Assembly (NCBI RefSeq): GCF_018613695.1
Contig: NZ_JAGGPR010000006.1
Coordinates: forward strand, 62,001 to 126,000
Length of the DNA: 64,000 nucleotides
Direction of reading: 5' to 3'
DNA from: Arthrobacter sp. ISL-95
Lineage (GTDB): Bacteria; Actinomycetota; Actinomycetes; Actinomycetales; Micrococcaceae
Part shown: piece after piece, positions 51,041-60,226 of the stretch
Layout of the letters: each line of letters begins with the position of its first letter
How positions within the stretch are numbered: the first letter of the stretch is position 1
The notes under the pieces: model-generated
What the model was told of the DNA's origin: nothing
Seen by the model: the letters and a program-made list of their open reading frames with translations, nothing else
Databases searched by the model: none
Made by a program: the position numbers and the translations under genes

Positions 51041-52980
51041 ATGACCGACACTGTGAAGAGGCCCGCCATGACCGTACCCACGGCCATGGCGGGTGCTCCC
51101 GTGCCAGCCGCGCCTGCTGGACGAGATGCCCGCTTTCGTTCCGGCCCAGCGCTGGTGGCTGGCATTGGAGTAGTTGTCCTGGCCCTGTTTTCGATGATCC
51201 ACCTCACTCAAGGAACGGCCGACGTCGGCCCTTTGAAGTTGCTGGGGCTGCTCACCGGAGACGGACCAGACCAGGAAACTGCGGTGTTGCTTGCCTCGCG
51301 GGTACCGCGCCTTTTCGCAGGCCTGCTGGTGGGAGTCGCGTTGGGGGTGGCCGGCACAGCCTTGCAGTCTGCCACCCGTAACGTCCTTGCTTCCCCCGAT
51401 ACGCTGGCTGTCAATGCCGGCGCGCATTTCGCGATTGTGGCTGTGGCCGCGTTCGGCCTGACACTTCCGGCGCTCTTGTCCGGTGGCATCGCATTCATCG
51501 GCGGCCTTGCTGCGGCGGTGCTGGTGCTTGCGCTCTCGGGCGGAGGCGCCAACGGCAACGGCGGCCCGATCCGCCTGGTGCTCGCCGGCACAGCTTTGGC
51601 GTTGGGACTGCATTCGGCCACCAGCGCACTCCTGCTTTTGTTCAGCCAGGAGACCACTGGCATATATGCGTGGGGCCAGGGCAGCCTTGCCCAGTCCCGA
51701 ACCGATGAGTTGATCCAGTTCGCGCCCATCATCCTGGTAGCTATTGCCGCGCTCCTTCTCCTTTCACGTCGGATGGATCTGCTCGGGCTCGGCGACGACG
51801 CCTCGAGGCTGGCAGGTGCCGATCCGCGCCTGGCCCGGGTCGGCGCCGTCGTCCTTGCCGTCGTCCTTTCAGCCGCTGCGGTGACGATCGCGGGCCCGAT
51901 CGGATTCGTCGGGCTTTGCGCTCCGGCGATCGTGCGTCTGCTGGCGTCCGGATTGAGTGTCGCCGGCGACGCCCTCGCGAGGCTTCGCTCCCGTAGGTTC
52001 TTCCTCGCCGTGTTGATTGGGCTCTTGATTCTGCTCACCGGCTTGCTGGTGGCCGGAGCGCTGCTGGGTGATGCGAAGCTCCTGCTCGGAGATCTCGTCA
52101 ATTGGCTTACCGGTCAGTCGGGAAACCGGGTCAGCGCTGTGCTGGGAACCCGGATGCCGCGTGTTGTGGCCGCTGTTCTTGCCGGAGCTGCACTGGCACT
52201 GGCCGGCGCATTGATCCAGGCCGTGTCCCGCAATTCCCTGGCCGAGCCCGGCATCCTTGGTGTCTCCGGCGGCGGCGGTCTTGCAGCAATCATTGTCATC
52301 ACCACTGTCCCCACTGCCGGTTCCTGGGTGATTACCGGCTCTGCACTTGGGGGAGCGGCGCTGTCTGCTCTGCTGGTCTTCGGGCTGGCCTTCCGTGGCG
52401 GGCTCCAACAGAACAAACTGGTCCTGATCGGTATCGGGGTCTCCGCAGGACTGGCAGCGGCAATCACCGTTCTCCTGGTAACCACTGACCCGTTCAACCA
52501 GACGAAGGCACTGACCTGGTTGTCCGGCTCCACCTATGGCCGCAACTTTGTCTCCGTCCTGCCCCCGCTGCTGGCAGTGGTGCTTGCACTTCCCGTGCTC
52601 GCGGGCATGCGGCGGGATCTGGATCTTTTGCGGTAGATGATGATTCTCCCCGAGTGCTCGGAATCGGGCTGTCCGGATCCCGGTTGCTCCTCCTTGCCGT
52701 GGCGGTACTTTTGACGGCCGGCGCCGTCTCTTCGGTAGGCGTCATTGCCTTCGTAGGGCTCGTAGCACCCCACGCCGCCCGCACGCTCGTGGGCGCACGA
52801 CACTCACGCGTCCTGCCGGTGGCAGCGTTAATTGGTGCCTGCACGGTGGTGCTGGCCGACATCATCGGCCGCACGTTGATCGCACCGGCCCAGATCCCTG
52901 CCGGAATTATGACGGCTTTGGTGGGCGCGCCGTACTTCGTGTATCTGCTGTGGCGTTCCCGGGTGGACCGGACCGTCTGA
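51041..52980 (+). pseudogene. FhuB-like double permease of the siderophore importer, broken by a frameshift
   Basis: Two fused FecCD permease halves of about 320 residues each, as in FhuB. The first frame (51041-52636, 531 residues) covers half one (RVPRLFAGLLVGVALGVAG, ITGPIGFVGLC-like IAGPIGFVGLCAPAIVRLL) and most of half two (NSLAEPGILGVSGGGGLAAI), then stops after RRDLDLLR. The missing end continues in another frame at 52633-52980 (VDDDSPRVLGIGL, then VGVIAFVGLVAPHAARTL). A one-base deletion in CTTTTG(G)CGG would explain this: restoring a G gives an uninterrupted LDLLAVDDDSPRVLG. It follows the SBP gene by 10 bp. Either a real inactivating mutation or a sequence error. Confidence 0.85.
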
Positions 52981-52983
52981 GCC

Positions 52984-53646
52984 TCAGGAGAGGTTGGCCG
53001 CCAGGGTTGAGGCAACGAATGTGCCGAACTGTTCCGCTGTCCAGCCGCGCTTCATCACGAGGGTTTCGAACAGTTCAGGGGCAGTGCAGGCAAACATGAC
53101 ATCGGCTGCTTGCTCCGCGCTCACATCCGCTCGGAGGAATCCTCGTTCAAGCAAATGCTGCGCGTTGCGCAGCATTCGGTTGTGGCGTGCCTCTTCGATC
53201 TCTTGCAACAACTCGGCCATGGCTGAGTCCCCGGTCACCGCGGCATCACGAATAAGAAGGTTAATGGGCACCACAAGCGGGCTGACCTCCGCGGCAAGTT
53301 GGCCAAAGTGGTGCATCAGCGTCAGCGGGTCCTCTGCCGTTTCCTGGGCCCACTCGGAGCGCTGCTCGGCTGCTGAGTGTTTCGATCCGAGAAGGCTTTG
53401 CTGCTGGATGGCCCGCACCAAGCCCGCTTTGCCCCCGAAAGTCTTGTAAATTGTTTCCGATGAGACGCCGGAGGCGGCTGCGACCTCGGCCACGGTTGTT
53501 CCACCGAATCCTTGTGTCAGGAGCAGTTGGCGGGCACGTTCAATCACGGTCTGCCGGGACGCCTCGGCGGCCTGACGACGACGGCTCGCGTCATAGCTGC
53601 GGGGAGCAGGCGCAGTTCCCTCCCGGCCCTTGACCTTGTCCATCAT
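52984..53646 (-). CDS. TetR-family transcriptional regulator
   Basis: A 220-residue TetR regulator. The DNA-binding domain is ARQLLLTQGFGGTTVAEVAA, then ASGVSSETIYKTFGGKAGLV (about residues 35-75), followed by a helical ligand domain. The start is ATG 53646 with GGAGTCTAGG upstream; a much longer minus-strand frame extends back to 54096 but is antisense to the next gene and has no merit. It lies divergent to the SnoaL-like gene and may control it and the NmrA-type reductase. The stop region forms the palindrome CTGAGCCTCAG with the permease stop. Confidence 0.83.
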   Translation of the reverse strand: MMDKVKGREGTAPAPRSYDASRRRQAAEASRQTVIERARQLLLTQGFGGTTVAEVAAASGVSSETIYKTFGGKAGLVRAIQQQSLLGSKHSAAEQRSEWAQETAEDPLTLMHHFGQLAAEVSPLVVPINLLIRDAAVTGDSAMAELLQEIEEARHNRMLRNAQHLLERGFLRADVSAEQAADVMFACTAPELFETLVMKRGWTAEQFGTFVASTLAANLS

Positions 53647-53736
53647 CGAACCTAGACTCCAATCAATACAGGCAACTGTAATGAATTGACGATACCAGCT
53701 TCTGTCCCTCCGGATGTGGAGCGCAAGGGAGTCAAG

Positions 53737-54192
53737 ATGGATCTTGTGGCGGGATTGGAACGCGTCCCGGATGGGCCTGTGAGGCGTATGTTTGCCGCAG
53801 CCGGGAGCCACGACATCGAAGCGTTGGTGGCCGAATTTTCCCAGAGCTACATTAACGTCACTCCCAACCATCCCCAGCGAAACTTCACTGGCACGCAACA
53901 AGTCAGAGCCAACTGGACCAGCCTGTTTGCGGGCATTCCGGATCTGGCCCTGAAGATTCATGACGCGGTCGCTGACGATGATCGGACGGTTTGGGTTGAA
54001 TGGAGTCTCCATGGCCATCGTCTCGACGGAAGTGCCGTAGAACTCGCGGGGGTCGCGATCTTTGCCGTGGACCAAGGGAAACTCGCCGGCGTGCACTTCT
54101 ACCTTGAGCCCGTGGAACGTACTTCGGGTGACGTAGATGTCGCCGTCCGTACCACCGCGGGTCCGGGCCTTCCTGTTGAGCCGGAACCATGA
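53737..54192 (+). CDS. SnoaL-like/NTF2-fold protein
   Basis: A 151-residue NTF2-superfamily protein (AAAGSHDIEALVAEF, FTGTQQVRANWTSLFAGIPD, WVEWSLHGHRLDGSAVELAG). SnoaL-like folds form cone-shaped pockets and include cyclases and isomerases, but many have unknown roles. The start ATG 53737 is chosen because AAGGGAG lies five bases upstream; 17 more residues from a TTG at 53686 are unlikely. It overlaps the following NmrA-type gene by ATGA and they are probably one operon regulated by the divergent TetR protein. Confidence 0.8.
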   Translation: MDLVAGLERVPDGPVRRMFAAAGSHDIEALVAEFSQSYINVTPNHPQRNFTGTQQVRANWTSLFAGIPDLALKIHDAVADDDRTVWVEWSLHGHRLDGSAVELAGVAIFAVDQGKLAGVHFYLEPVERTSGDVDVAVRTTAGPGLPVEPEP

Positions 54193-55064
54193 TCCTGGTC
54201 GTGGGCGGCACAGGGCGTTTAGGTGTGCGCGTCACCAGGGATTTGGCAGGCATCGGGCAACCGTTCCGCATCATGGCGCGTGGCCGCTCACAGCCATTCC
54301 TGGAACAGGGTCGCAGCGAATTCGAGGTCTTCCGCGGGACCTTGTCCTCGGCATCGGACTGCCAACATGCTGTTGAGGGCTGCGAGCAGGTGATTTTTGC
54401 GGCGTCCGGTTTCGGGTTGAAAACCGGAGGCACGCCGCGCAGCGTTGACCGCGACGGTGCATTGCGGCTTATGGAAGCTGCCGAACACGTGGGGGTACGC
54501 CACATGGTGATGATGTCCATGTACGGCGCTGCCGCAGACGCGCCAATGGAGTTCCTCCGCATGAAGTATGCCGCAGAGGAAGCGCTCAGGTCCTCGGGAA
54601 TGGGCTGGACAATCATTCGGATGGGCGCAAATCTTGAACAGTTCCTTGCTGTCATGAGTCAGCCCCTTGAGACGCAGGGCAAAGTGATCGTCTTCGGATC
54701 AGGCGGCATGCCGGTGACATTTACCTCCACCGCTGACGCGGCGGCGTTGGCGGGTCGAGCCCTTTCGGATCCGGTGCTGGGAGGGCAAACCATCGAGTGG
54801 GGATCCGGAACCTATTCGCTCAATGAACTGGCCAGCGCCATTCTTGCCAATGCCGGCCGCGGCGCTATCAAGCGGATACCAGTGCCGGCATTGCGCATCA
54901 TGTCTGTCGCTGCGCGGGCTTTCTCTCCCTTTATGGCCAGAATGGCGGCGGCGGCGCTCTGGATGGAGTCGGGCGCAGCGGCCTTTGATCCTGCGTTACA
55001 GAGAAAGTCATTACCTGACATCCCGGTCTTCGGCCTGGAAGAGAGTCTCAATCCGAGTCCTTAG
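54189..55064 (+). CDS. NmrA-type NAD(P)-binding protein
   Basis: A 291-residue atypical short-chain dehydrogenase. The dinucleotide motif VVGGTGRLGVRVTRDLAG is at the N-terminus. The Tyr-x3-Lys catalytic pair is not found in its usual place (MKYAAEEALR takes it), as in NmrA/quinone-oxidoreductase-2-like sensors. It could sense NAD(P) or reduce a quinone. It is translationally coupled to the SnoaL-like gene. Confidence 0.8.
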   Translation: MILVVGGTGRLGVRVTRDLAGIGQPFRIMARGRSQPFLEQGRSEFEVFRGTLSSASDCQHAVEGCEQVIFAASGFGLKTGGTPRSVDRDGALRLMEAAEHVGVRHMVMMSMYGAAADAPMEFLRMKYAAEEALRSSGMGWTIIRMGANLEQFLAVMSQPLETQGKVIVFGSGGMPVTFTSTADAAALAGRALSDPVLGGQTIEWGSGTYSLNELASAILANAGRGAIKRIPVPALRIMSVAARAFSPFMARMAAAALWMESGAAAFDPALQRKSLPDIPVFGLEESLNPSP

Positions 55065-55081
55065 GCGCTTAGGATCGACTC

Positions 55082-55477
55082 ATGGCCGGTTCCCTGGATG
55101 TCCTTGGCCCCATTCTGGAAATGATGACATGGGTGGGGTTTGTTCCGGGCGTGCCACTTTTGATCAGCGCTTGGGTCATTGCCCAGCGTCGTTGCGTGTG
55201 GGCCACCGCGGATGGCAAACAGTTCGCCGCAGGTGGATTCCTGGGACTGCAGTGGGTAGACAGGGCGAACGAGGAACAAAAAGTCCTGCTGGACATTCCT
55301 GCTCGTGACGACAGCGTTGATTCAGGCGCCGTACTTGTCCACTACGATCTTTGCCATCCGTCCCGATGCTCGCTCAGTCCACCACGACAAGACAATACGG
55401 TGTTGATTCTGGGCTGGATCCTCACCGGGGTTGGCATACTCAGCACCCTGGGAGGATTCGTCCTTCTCCTCCTTTAG
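55082..55477 (+). CDS. Small membrane protein, unknown
   Basis: A 131-residue protein with an N-terminal hydrophobic segment (TWVGFVPGVPLLISAWVIAQ) and a C-terminal one (VLILGWILTGVGILSTLGGF, then VLLLL). The loop between, about 75 residues, has no recognisable motif. The ATG has AGGAT upstream. It follows the NmrA-type gene by 17 bp, perhaps in the same operon. I do not recognise a family. Confidence 0.7.
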   Translation: MAGSLDVLGPILEMMTWVGFVPGVPLLISAWVIAQRRCVWATADGKQFAAGGFLGLQWVDRANEEQKVLLDIPARDDSVDSGAVLVHYDLCHPSRCSLSPPRQDNTVLILGWILTGVGILSTLGGFVLLLL

Positions 55478-55572
55478 CGCCGCCCCCTTGAACACCGGAT
55501 AGCTCAGGACTAGCGTTTCCCGCGCACGGTCAATGCACGGTTACTGCGCACGGTTAAACCGAGGAGACTGCT

Positions 55573-56193
55573 ATGAGTGAGAACACCGCAACCCTAATGG
55601 TGGACCTGATCATTTCCCTGGATGGTTACGCTTCTGCCGAAGGGTGGCCTGGCTGGTGGGGATTGGAAGGCCCGGAATACCTGGCGTGGCTGGATGAGGA
55701 GGGAAAAAAGGAATTCACCACCCTCATGGGGGCCAATACGTATCGGGTAATGTCCAGCATGTCGGAGCAAGCCTCTGAAGACAGTTCCGGGTTTTCGGAG
55801 GAAGAGGGCGCCAGCTTGGGCGGGCTGGCCGCCATGCCCAAGATCATCTTTTCCTCCACGTTGAAAGAGCCCCTGGTGTGGCCCAACTGCGAACTCATTT
55901 CCGGTGACGCCGTGGAGACCGTGCGGGAATTGAAGAGGACCAGATCCGGTGCCTTTACCACGCTGGGCAGCCTTAGCCTCTGCCGTTCCCTTCTGATGGC
56001 CGGACTGGTGGACAGGTATCGCCTGGTGGTCTTCCCCGTGATCACCGGCAAGACGGGAAGCGAGCGGATCTATGACGGATACCCCGATGTTTCCCTGGAA
56101 TTGGTGGACAGCCGGACGTTCGATGGCAGGTCGCAGTTACTCCAGTACGTTCCCACTGTTATCGAAGGCCCGCCACCACCAAGGCGGGGCTGA
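55573..56193 (+). CDS. RibD C-terminal/dihydrofolate reductase-like protein (second copy)
   Basis: A 206-residue protein of the same fold family as the one at 32434-33042, but divergent. It starts LMVDLIISLDGYASAEGW and has TTLMGANTYRVMSSM, MPKIIFSSTLKEPL and GSLSLCRSLLMAGLVDRYRL. The start ATG 55573 has GAGGAG upstream. It is followed by the MBL pseudogene 6 bp later. Function unknown. Confidence 0.83.
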   Translation: MSENTATLMVDLIISLDGYASAEGWPGWWGLEGPEYLAWLDEEGKKEFTTLMGANTYRVMSSMSEQASEDSSGFSEEEGASLGGLAAMPKIIFSSTLKEPLVWPNCELISGDAVETVRELKRTRSGAFTTLGSLSLCRSLLMAGLVDRYRLVVFPVITGKTGSERIYDGYPDVSLELVDSRTFDGRSQLLQYVPTVIEGPPPPRRG

Positions 56194-56199
56194 TCCAAC

Positions 56200-56908
56200 A
56201 TGCGTCCAGGTCCAGAATCCACTCCGGATACTCCGGAATTCCGGCCGGATATCCCAACCCAAACAGAAACCATTGTCCGGCAAGTCCATTTGCCAGCAGG
56301 TGTAGCAGGCCCCACGGAAATCAGTTTTGACGTTCGCTGTTTCGTGGTGCCCATGTCAGACGGGATTGTTGTGATCGACACCGGCATGGGCGACAACGCC
56401 ACTGATATCCAGCAGACGCTGGAACTCTTAGGCGCGGGCTGGGCTGATGTCTCTGACGTCGTGATCACTCATGCTCATGTTGATCATGTTGGTGGTTTGA
56501 ACGAGGTTCTTTCGAGTAGGAGGAATGCGGTGGTGTGGGCGGGCGAAGCGGATGCCGGCGCTGTAACTTCCGGCATTCTTTCTTCCGAAACGCTGGTCCG
56601 AGCCGCCGCCGATGGTGCTTCAATCCGCGGCTTGCGCGTCATTCACACCCCGGGTCACACTCAAGGCCACATCAGCTTGCTTCATGAAGCCGAAGGCCTT
56701 GCTGTTCGTCGGTGATGCTGTTGGCATCATGAACGGAGCCATGGTCCGCCCCCCGGCACCCTTCACTGCCGACCCGGTGGAGGCTGAAGCATCGCTTCGC
56801 AAACTTGCCCAGGTGACGTAGCACAGGATGCTGTTTTGGCATGGCGCTGAGATTCCCGAGGCCACCAGCAAGCTCCGCGATCTTCTGGAACGTCCCACGC
56901 CCCAATAA
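56200..56908 (+). pseudogene. Metallo-beta-lactamase-fold hydrolase, inactivated
   Basis: The first 165 residues are a good MBL-fold protein with the full metal motif THAHVDHVGG and later HTPGHTQGHI. The frame then runs into a stop at 56713-56715 (EAEGLAVRR). Continuing in the next frame gives the expected sequence (LLFVGDAVGIMNGAM, then DPVEAEASLRKLAQV); one extra C in GGCCTT at about 56697 explains the shift. The second frame then meets an in-frame TAG at 56819-56821, after which the homology continues (MLFWHGAEIPEATSKLRDLL) to a TAA at 56906-56908. Two independent lesions make this a pseudogene. Confidence 0.82.
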
Positions 56909-56935
56909 TCCTTGCAGGGGCTAAATGGCACTGTC

Positions 56936-57376
56936 CTACGTGGTGTATTGCTCCTGGCGGCCATTAGCGCGTTCGAGCAGTGGTGCCAGGCACTCAGCGT
57001 AATACGTCATGGCTTCAGCGAAAGTGAACAACCTTGGCCCCTCGATAGCTGCCCCTGGCGGTTCTTGCGGGGCGGCCGGGTCTACGTGGCAGAGAACCGG
57101 TTCGCGGCTCACGCCGTTGGCCGTCAAGGTCGCAATTGCCCAGGGGAGGCTTGGCTCGGCCACAGAAATGCCTGCAGCGTCGAAGGTATCGCGCAGGACA
57201 TAGTGAGTGACGGTCCGCCAGGACTGGAGAAACGGCGGCTGCAGCTGTTCGACGCGGTCCTCGTCATTGCTGTGATAGGCGTCCACGAGGGCAGCAGCCA
57301 GTCCGTCCCACTCGTTGGCGTCGCGGACCATGAGGTGCGCGGTCCTCAGGCGGTCAATGATTTCATTTAACGTCAT
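56936..57376 (-). CDS. Hypothetical protein, 146 residues
   Basis: A soluble alpha/beta protein (MTLNEIIDRLRTAHLMVRDA, then DGLAAALVDAYHSNDEDRV, VTHYVLRDTFDAAGISVAEP, FTFAEAMTYYAECLAPLLE). The start ATG 57376 has GGGGAC upstream; the reading frame extends much further but only as antisense to the next gene. I do not recognise a family. The 252-bp gap up to 57628 contains the divergent promoters for this gene and the PNPOx-like gene and nothing else clear. Confidence 0.65.
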   Translation of the reverse strand: MTLNEIIDRLRTAHLMVRDANEWDGLAAALVDAYHSNDEDRVEQLQPPFLQSWRTVTHYVLRDTFDAAGISVAEPSLPWAIATLTANGVSREPVLCHVDPAAPQEPPGAAIEGPRLFTFAEAMTYYAECLAPLLERANGRQEQYTT

Positions 57377-57628
57377 GGCAGTCCCCACACTTCCCGTCGT
57401 TTTTGCCTGCCCCTCAAGGGCAAGCATGACCGCCGTCGGCATGTCACTATCAATCAGAACGGATGAGGCCCCGGCATGATTCCCGGAAAATCCCATGCTC
57501 TGTTTTTGGCCTACCAGTGACATTCCTCGTCTGCCTAGCAAATCAGTAGCCTTACTAATAGGGTGGTTGTGGGGAAAAGACCCCCGGACACGAAGTCGAG
57601 TCCAGGAACCAGGAGAAGTGAGACCCGC

Positions 57629-58111
57629 ATGACTGAAGAACAAGCCATCAGCAAAGTCACTGACATCATCAACGACTCCAAGATCGGAATGCTGACCACC
57701 ATCGACGAGGCTGGTGCGCTGGTCAGCCGGCCGCTGGCCGTTCAGGAAGTCAAGGGCGACGGCGACATGTGGTTCTTTACGGGATTGGGAACCTCGCAGG
57801 TTGCCCACATACGCCAGGACCCCCGGGTCAATGTTTCCTTTGGCAAGAACACCGAGTGGGTCTCCGTGGCAGGGGCTGCCGAGGTTGTCACAGATCGCCG
57901 GAAAATCCATGAGATGTGGAACCAAGTGGTGGAGGCGTGGTTCCCCGATGGCCCTGACACTCCTGAGGTGTGCCTGCTTCGCGTTGACTCCGACTCGGCA
58001 GAGTACTGGACCAGCCCGGGCGGTACGGCTGCTACGGTTCTTCAATGGGTCAAGTCCAAGGTCACAAACTCCCGGTTCAGCGTGGGCGAGAGCGGCACTG
58101 TGGAACTATGA
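57629..58111 (+). CDS. PNPOx-like flavin-binding split-barrel protein (general stress protein 26 type)
   Basis: A 160-residue protein: ISKVTDIINDSKIGMLTTID, then VSRPLAVQEVKGDGDMWFFT, and DPRVNVSFGKNTEWVSVAG. This is the split-barrel FMN/F420-binding family that includes general stress protein 26. The start ATG 57629 follows AGGAG. Cofactor and substrate are not evident. It precedes the DksA-like gene by 6 bp and they are likely co-transcribed. Confidence 0.83.
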   Translation: MTEEQAISKVTDIINDSKIGMLTTIDEAGALVSRPLAVQEVKGDGDMWFFTGLGTSQVAHIRQDPRVNVSFGKNTEWVSVAGAAEVVTDRRKIHEMWNQVVEAWFPDGPDTPEVCLLRVDSDSAEYWTSPGGTAATVLQWVKSKVTNSRFSVGESGTVEL

Positions 58112-58117
58112 TCCACC

Positions 58118-58474
58118 GTGGTTGACGCCGAACGGTTTCGGGTTCTTCTGGAGGACGAGCGGAACCGTAAACTCGAGCTGCTGAAGGCTCTGCGAAGCGA
58201 CATCACCTCAGTGAGTCTGGCCCGTCAGGATTCCAATGTGGACGACGAGCACGATCCCGAGGGCAGCACCATCGCGTTCGAGCTGTCCCAAGCGTCCGCC
58301 CTCATGGGCCAAAGCCGGGTGGGTTTGGAGCAGATCGAAGAAGCGCTGGCGAGGATCGCGGACGGAACCTACGGGCTGTGCGCGATGTGCGGCGTGGCCA
58401 TTCCCGAAGGCAGGCTTGAGGCCAGGCCTTGGACACCTTTCTGTGTCCAGCACGCCTCGGGCAGGAGGAATTGA
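58118..58474 (+). CDS. DksA/TraR-family protein with an altered zinc finger
   Basis: A 118-residue protein. A helical coiled-coil region (VLLEDERNRKLELLKAL and GQSRVGLEQIEEALARIADG) is followed by the zinc finger YGLCAMCGVAIPEGRLEARP, WTPFCVQHA. The DksA finger is C-x2-C and C-x2-C; here the last cysteine is His (C-x2-H). It still could bind zinc. DksA-like proteins modulate RNA polymerase, though actinobacterial versions often act otherwise. GTG start at 58118, coupled to the PNPOx gene. Confidence 0.82.
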   Translation: MVDAERFRVLLEDERNRKLELLKALRSDITSVSLARQDSNVDDEHDPEGSTIAFELSQASALMGQSRVGLEQIEEALARIADGTYGLCAMCGVAIPEGRLEARPWTPFCVQHASGRRN

Positions 58475-58491
58475 TTCGCCAAGAAGCTGGG

Positions 58492-58752
58492 TCAGCCGGA
58501 CATTCCCGGTGACACCGGAACGAATTCGATGCCCTGCTGGACCTTCTTCTTGGGGCCCCGGACAAAGCCTTTGGCGTCCAGATGATTCGCCGCGCGGTAG
58601 GCAGCCAGCGCTTCATCGTAGATCTGGTTGAGCCGCTGCGCCGTGAAGACTTCCTCGGTCCCGTCGGCAAAAACCACGGACACCTCAGTGCTGGCGGGAA
58701 AGTGCCGTTTCATCCGGATGAATCCTTGGGCGTCCTGGTGCAGGGAGATCAC
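58492..58752 (-). CDS. Small hypothetical protein
   Basis: An 86-residue protein on the minus strand from GTG 58752, or 73 residues from ATG 58713, which has AAGGA 9 bases upstream and may be the true start. It contains VVFADGTEEVFTAQRLNQIY, then DEALAAYRAANHLDAKGFVR and PKKKVQQGIEFVPVSP. I recognise no family. Its start lies about 90 bp from the stop of the MFS gene on the same strand. Confidence 0.55.
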   Translation of the reverse strand: MISLHQDAQGFIRMKRHFPASTEVSVVFADGTEEVFTAQRLNQIYDEALAAYRAANHLDAKGFVRGPKKKVQQGIEFVPVSPGMSG

Positions 58753-58839
58753 GTGGCAACCGCGCTTTCAGTAGTGGTTACCACCAGTTTGGCCCACTTG
58801 GGCTGCAATCGCAGAAACGGCCGTACTGCCCCAACTGCC

Positions 58840-60171
58840 TCAACCCTTTTGATCGCCGTCTTTATAGGGTGTTGATTCGGGGTTTGAGGCGGCTTCGGTG
58901 GTGCTGGCCCGGTCGGCTGGCGCGGCCTGCTTCCGGCTGGCCACCAGGAAAGGCAAGGCAACGAGCTCGATGACACCGGCCATGGCCAAGGATGCCGGGT
59001 AGCCGTAGAGGTCAGCTCCCCGGCCCAGGACGGGCTGTATGACTACACCGCCGCTGGATCCCATCAGCGAATCGAAACTCAGGACGGTGGCCCGTTGCTT
59101 CGACGGAATCATGTCGTTGACATATGCCTGCCGGACGGGCGTGGCGGCGGAACCCACAACGGCCCAAAGCGCGAGCAGTATCAGCGCCACCCAAAACACA
59201 CGAGTGAATCCCAGGACCAGAAGGATAGCGCAGCCCGCCAAGCAGCCTACGATCAGCACGGTGGTGCGCTTATGAAACAGGCGCCGGGCGTGCGGGGCGA
59301 GCCAGCCCCCGAGGATCTGCGACCCCGCCACGATCGCTGCGGCCAAACCCGCGATGGAATACGCTTTCGGGTCGCCAAACAGGTCCAGCAGGAACGGCTG
59401 CAATGCGTAGAAGACGTAGAACCCGACGCCGGCAGTAAACGGGGCTGCCAACATCACGTACCGGACGGGCGGGTTCTTCAAACCGTTCTCAATCGATGCG
59501 GACAGTACCGCTCGGGTCGCGCGGAGGGGGTGCGTCGAACGCTCAGGCGAGAAGCCGACGTCGTGCATCAGCCCAAAAGCGACAGCAAACATGGCAAGAA
59601 GCACCAGCACGCGCAGCAGGAACGGAACGCCAAGGTTGGTGGCTTGGGCTATTACCCCGCCTGCCACCGAGCCCACCAGCATCGCTACACCCTGAACCAT
59701 CTGCCCTCGGCCAAGCACGGATTCCAACCCGCCGTCGTAACCCGAGAAGCGCAGGGCATCGACGAGCCATGCCTCAACAGCGCCGGAGAAGAACGTGAAG
59801 CCGAGACCTAGTAGGACCGAAACGACGGCCCACATCCAGAACGGCGCGGAAATCTGCCACATCACGAAATACAAGTAAGTGGACACGGCCAACGTCACCG
59901 TTCCCAGCAGAAACGAAACGCGCCGTCCCCACCCATCAGCAATTACGCCCGTGGGCACTTCGAAAAGAACCATGCCTGCCGTGAAGAAGGCGTTGGCGGC
60001 AAACGCCTCCAGATTGCTCAAGCCCGCATCCAGCAGGAAAAGCGTGTTGATACCCCAGATGAACGACGCCGCAACGGTATTGCCCAACGTCAATGTCAGG
60101 TAGACGCGTTGGACCTTTCGGGCGGCGTCATTCAGGGTGTCGCCGCCCTCACCGATGCGAGGAGGGACCAC
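58840..60171 (-). CDS. MFS transporter
   Basis: A 443-residue 12-helix MFS protein. The A-motif-like loop is GVIADGWGRRVSFLLGT; IWGINTLFLLDAGLSNLEAF starts the second helix region, and there is a drug-efflux-like C-terminal half (SAATPVRQAYVNDMIPSKQR). The last 30 residues are a hydrophilic tail. GTG start at 60171. Substrate unknown; many relatives are multidrug exporters. It has its own promoter region downstream of the VWA gene's end (60172-60226). Confidence 0.82.
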   Translation of the reverse strand: MVPPRIGEGGDTLNDAARKVQRVYLTLTLGNTVAASFIWGINTLFLLDAGLSNLEAFAANAFFTAGMVLFEVPTGVIADGWGRRVSFLLGTVTLAVSTYLYFVMWQISAPFWMWAVVSVLLGLGFTFFSGAVEAWLVDALRFSGYDGGLESVLGRGQMVQGVAMLVGSVAGGVIAQATNLGVPFLLRVLVLLAMFAVAFGLMHDVGFSPERSTHPLRATRAVLSASIENGLKNPPVRYVMLAAPFTAGVGFYVFYALQPFLLDLFGDPKAYSIAGLAAAIVAGSQILGGWLAPHARRLFHKRTTVLIVGCLAGCAILLVLGFTRVFWVALILLALWAVVGSAATPVRQAYVNDMIPSKQRATVLSFDSLMGSSGGVVIQPVLGRGADLYGYPASLAMAGVIELVALPFLVASRKQAAPADRASTTEAASNPESTPYKDGDQKG

Positions 60172-60226
60172 CAGCTAATTCTCGTCCCGTCTCCCGTGCT
60201 CCGCCAGAGCTTCCGGTGGTTGGTGG

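Noticed and set aside
52620..52640. Programmed -1 ribosomal frameshift in the FhuB-like permease
   Set aside because: No convincing slippery heptamer (TCTTTTG only) and no known case in FecCD permeases; one missing base explains it better.
53686..53736. TTG-started N-terminal extension of the SnoaL-like protein
   Set aside because: The ATG at 53737 has a strong ribosome site and the added residues are not conserved-looking.
53647..54096. Long N-terminal extension of the TetR reading frame
   Set aside because: It is antisense to the SnoaL-like gene; TetR domains start at 53646.
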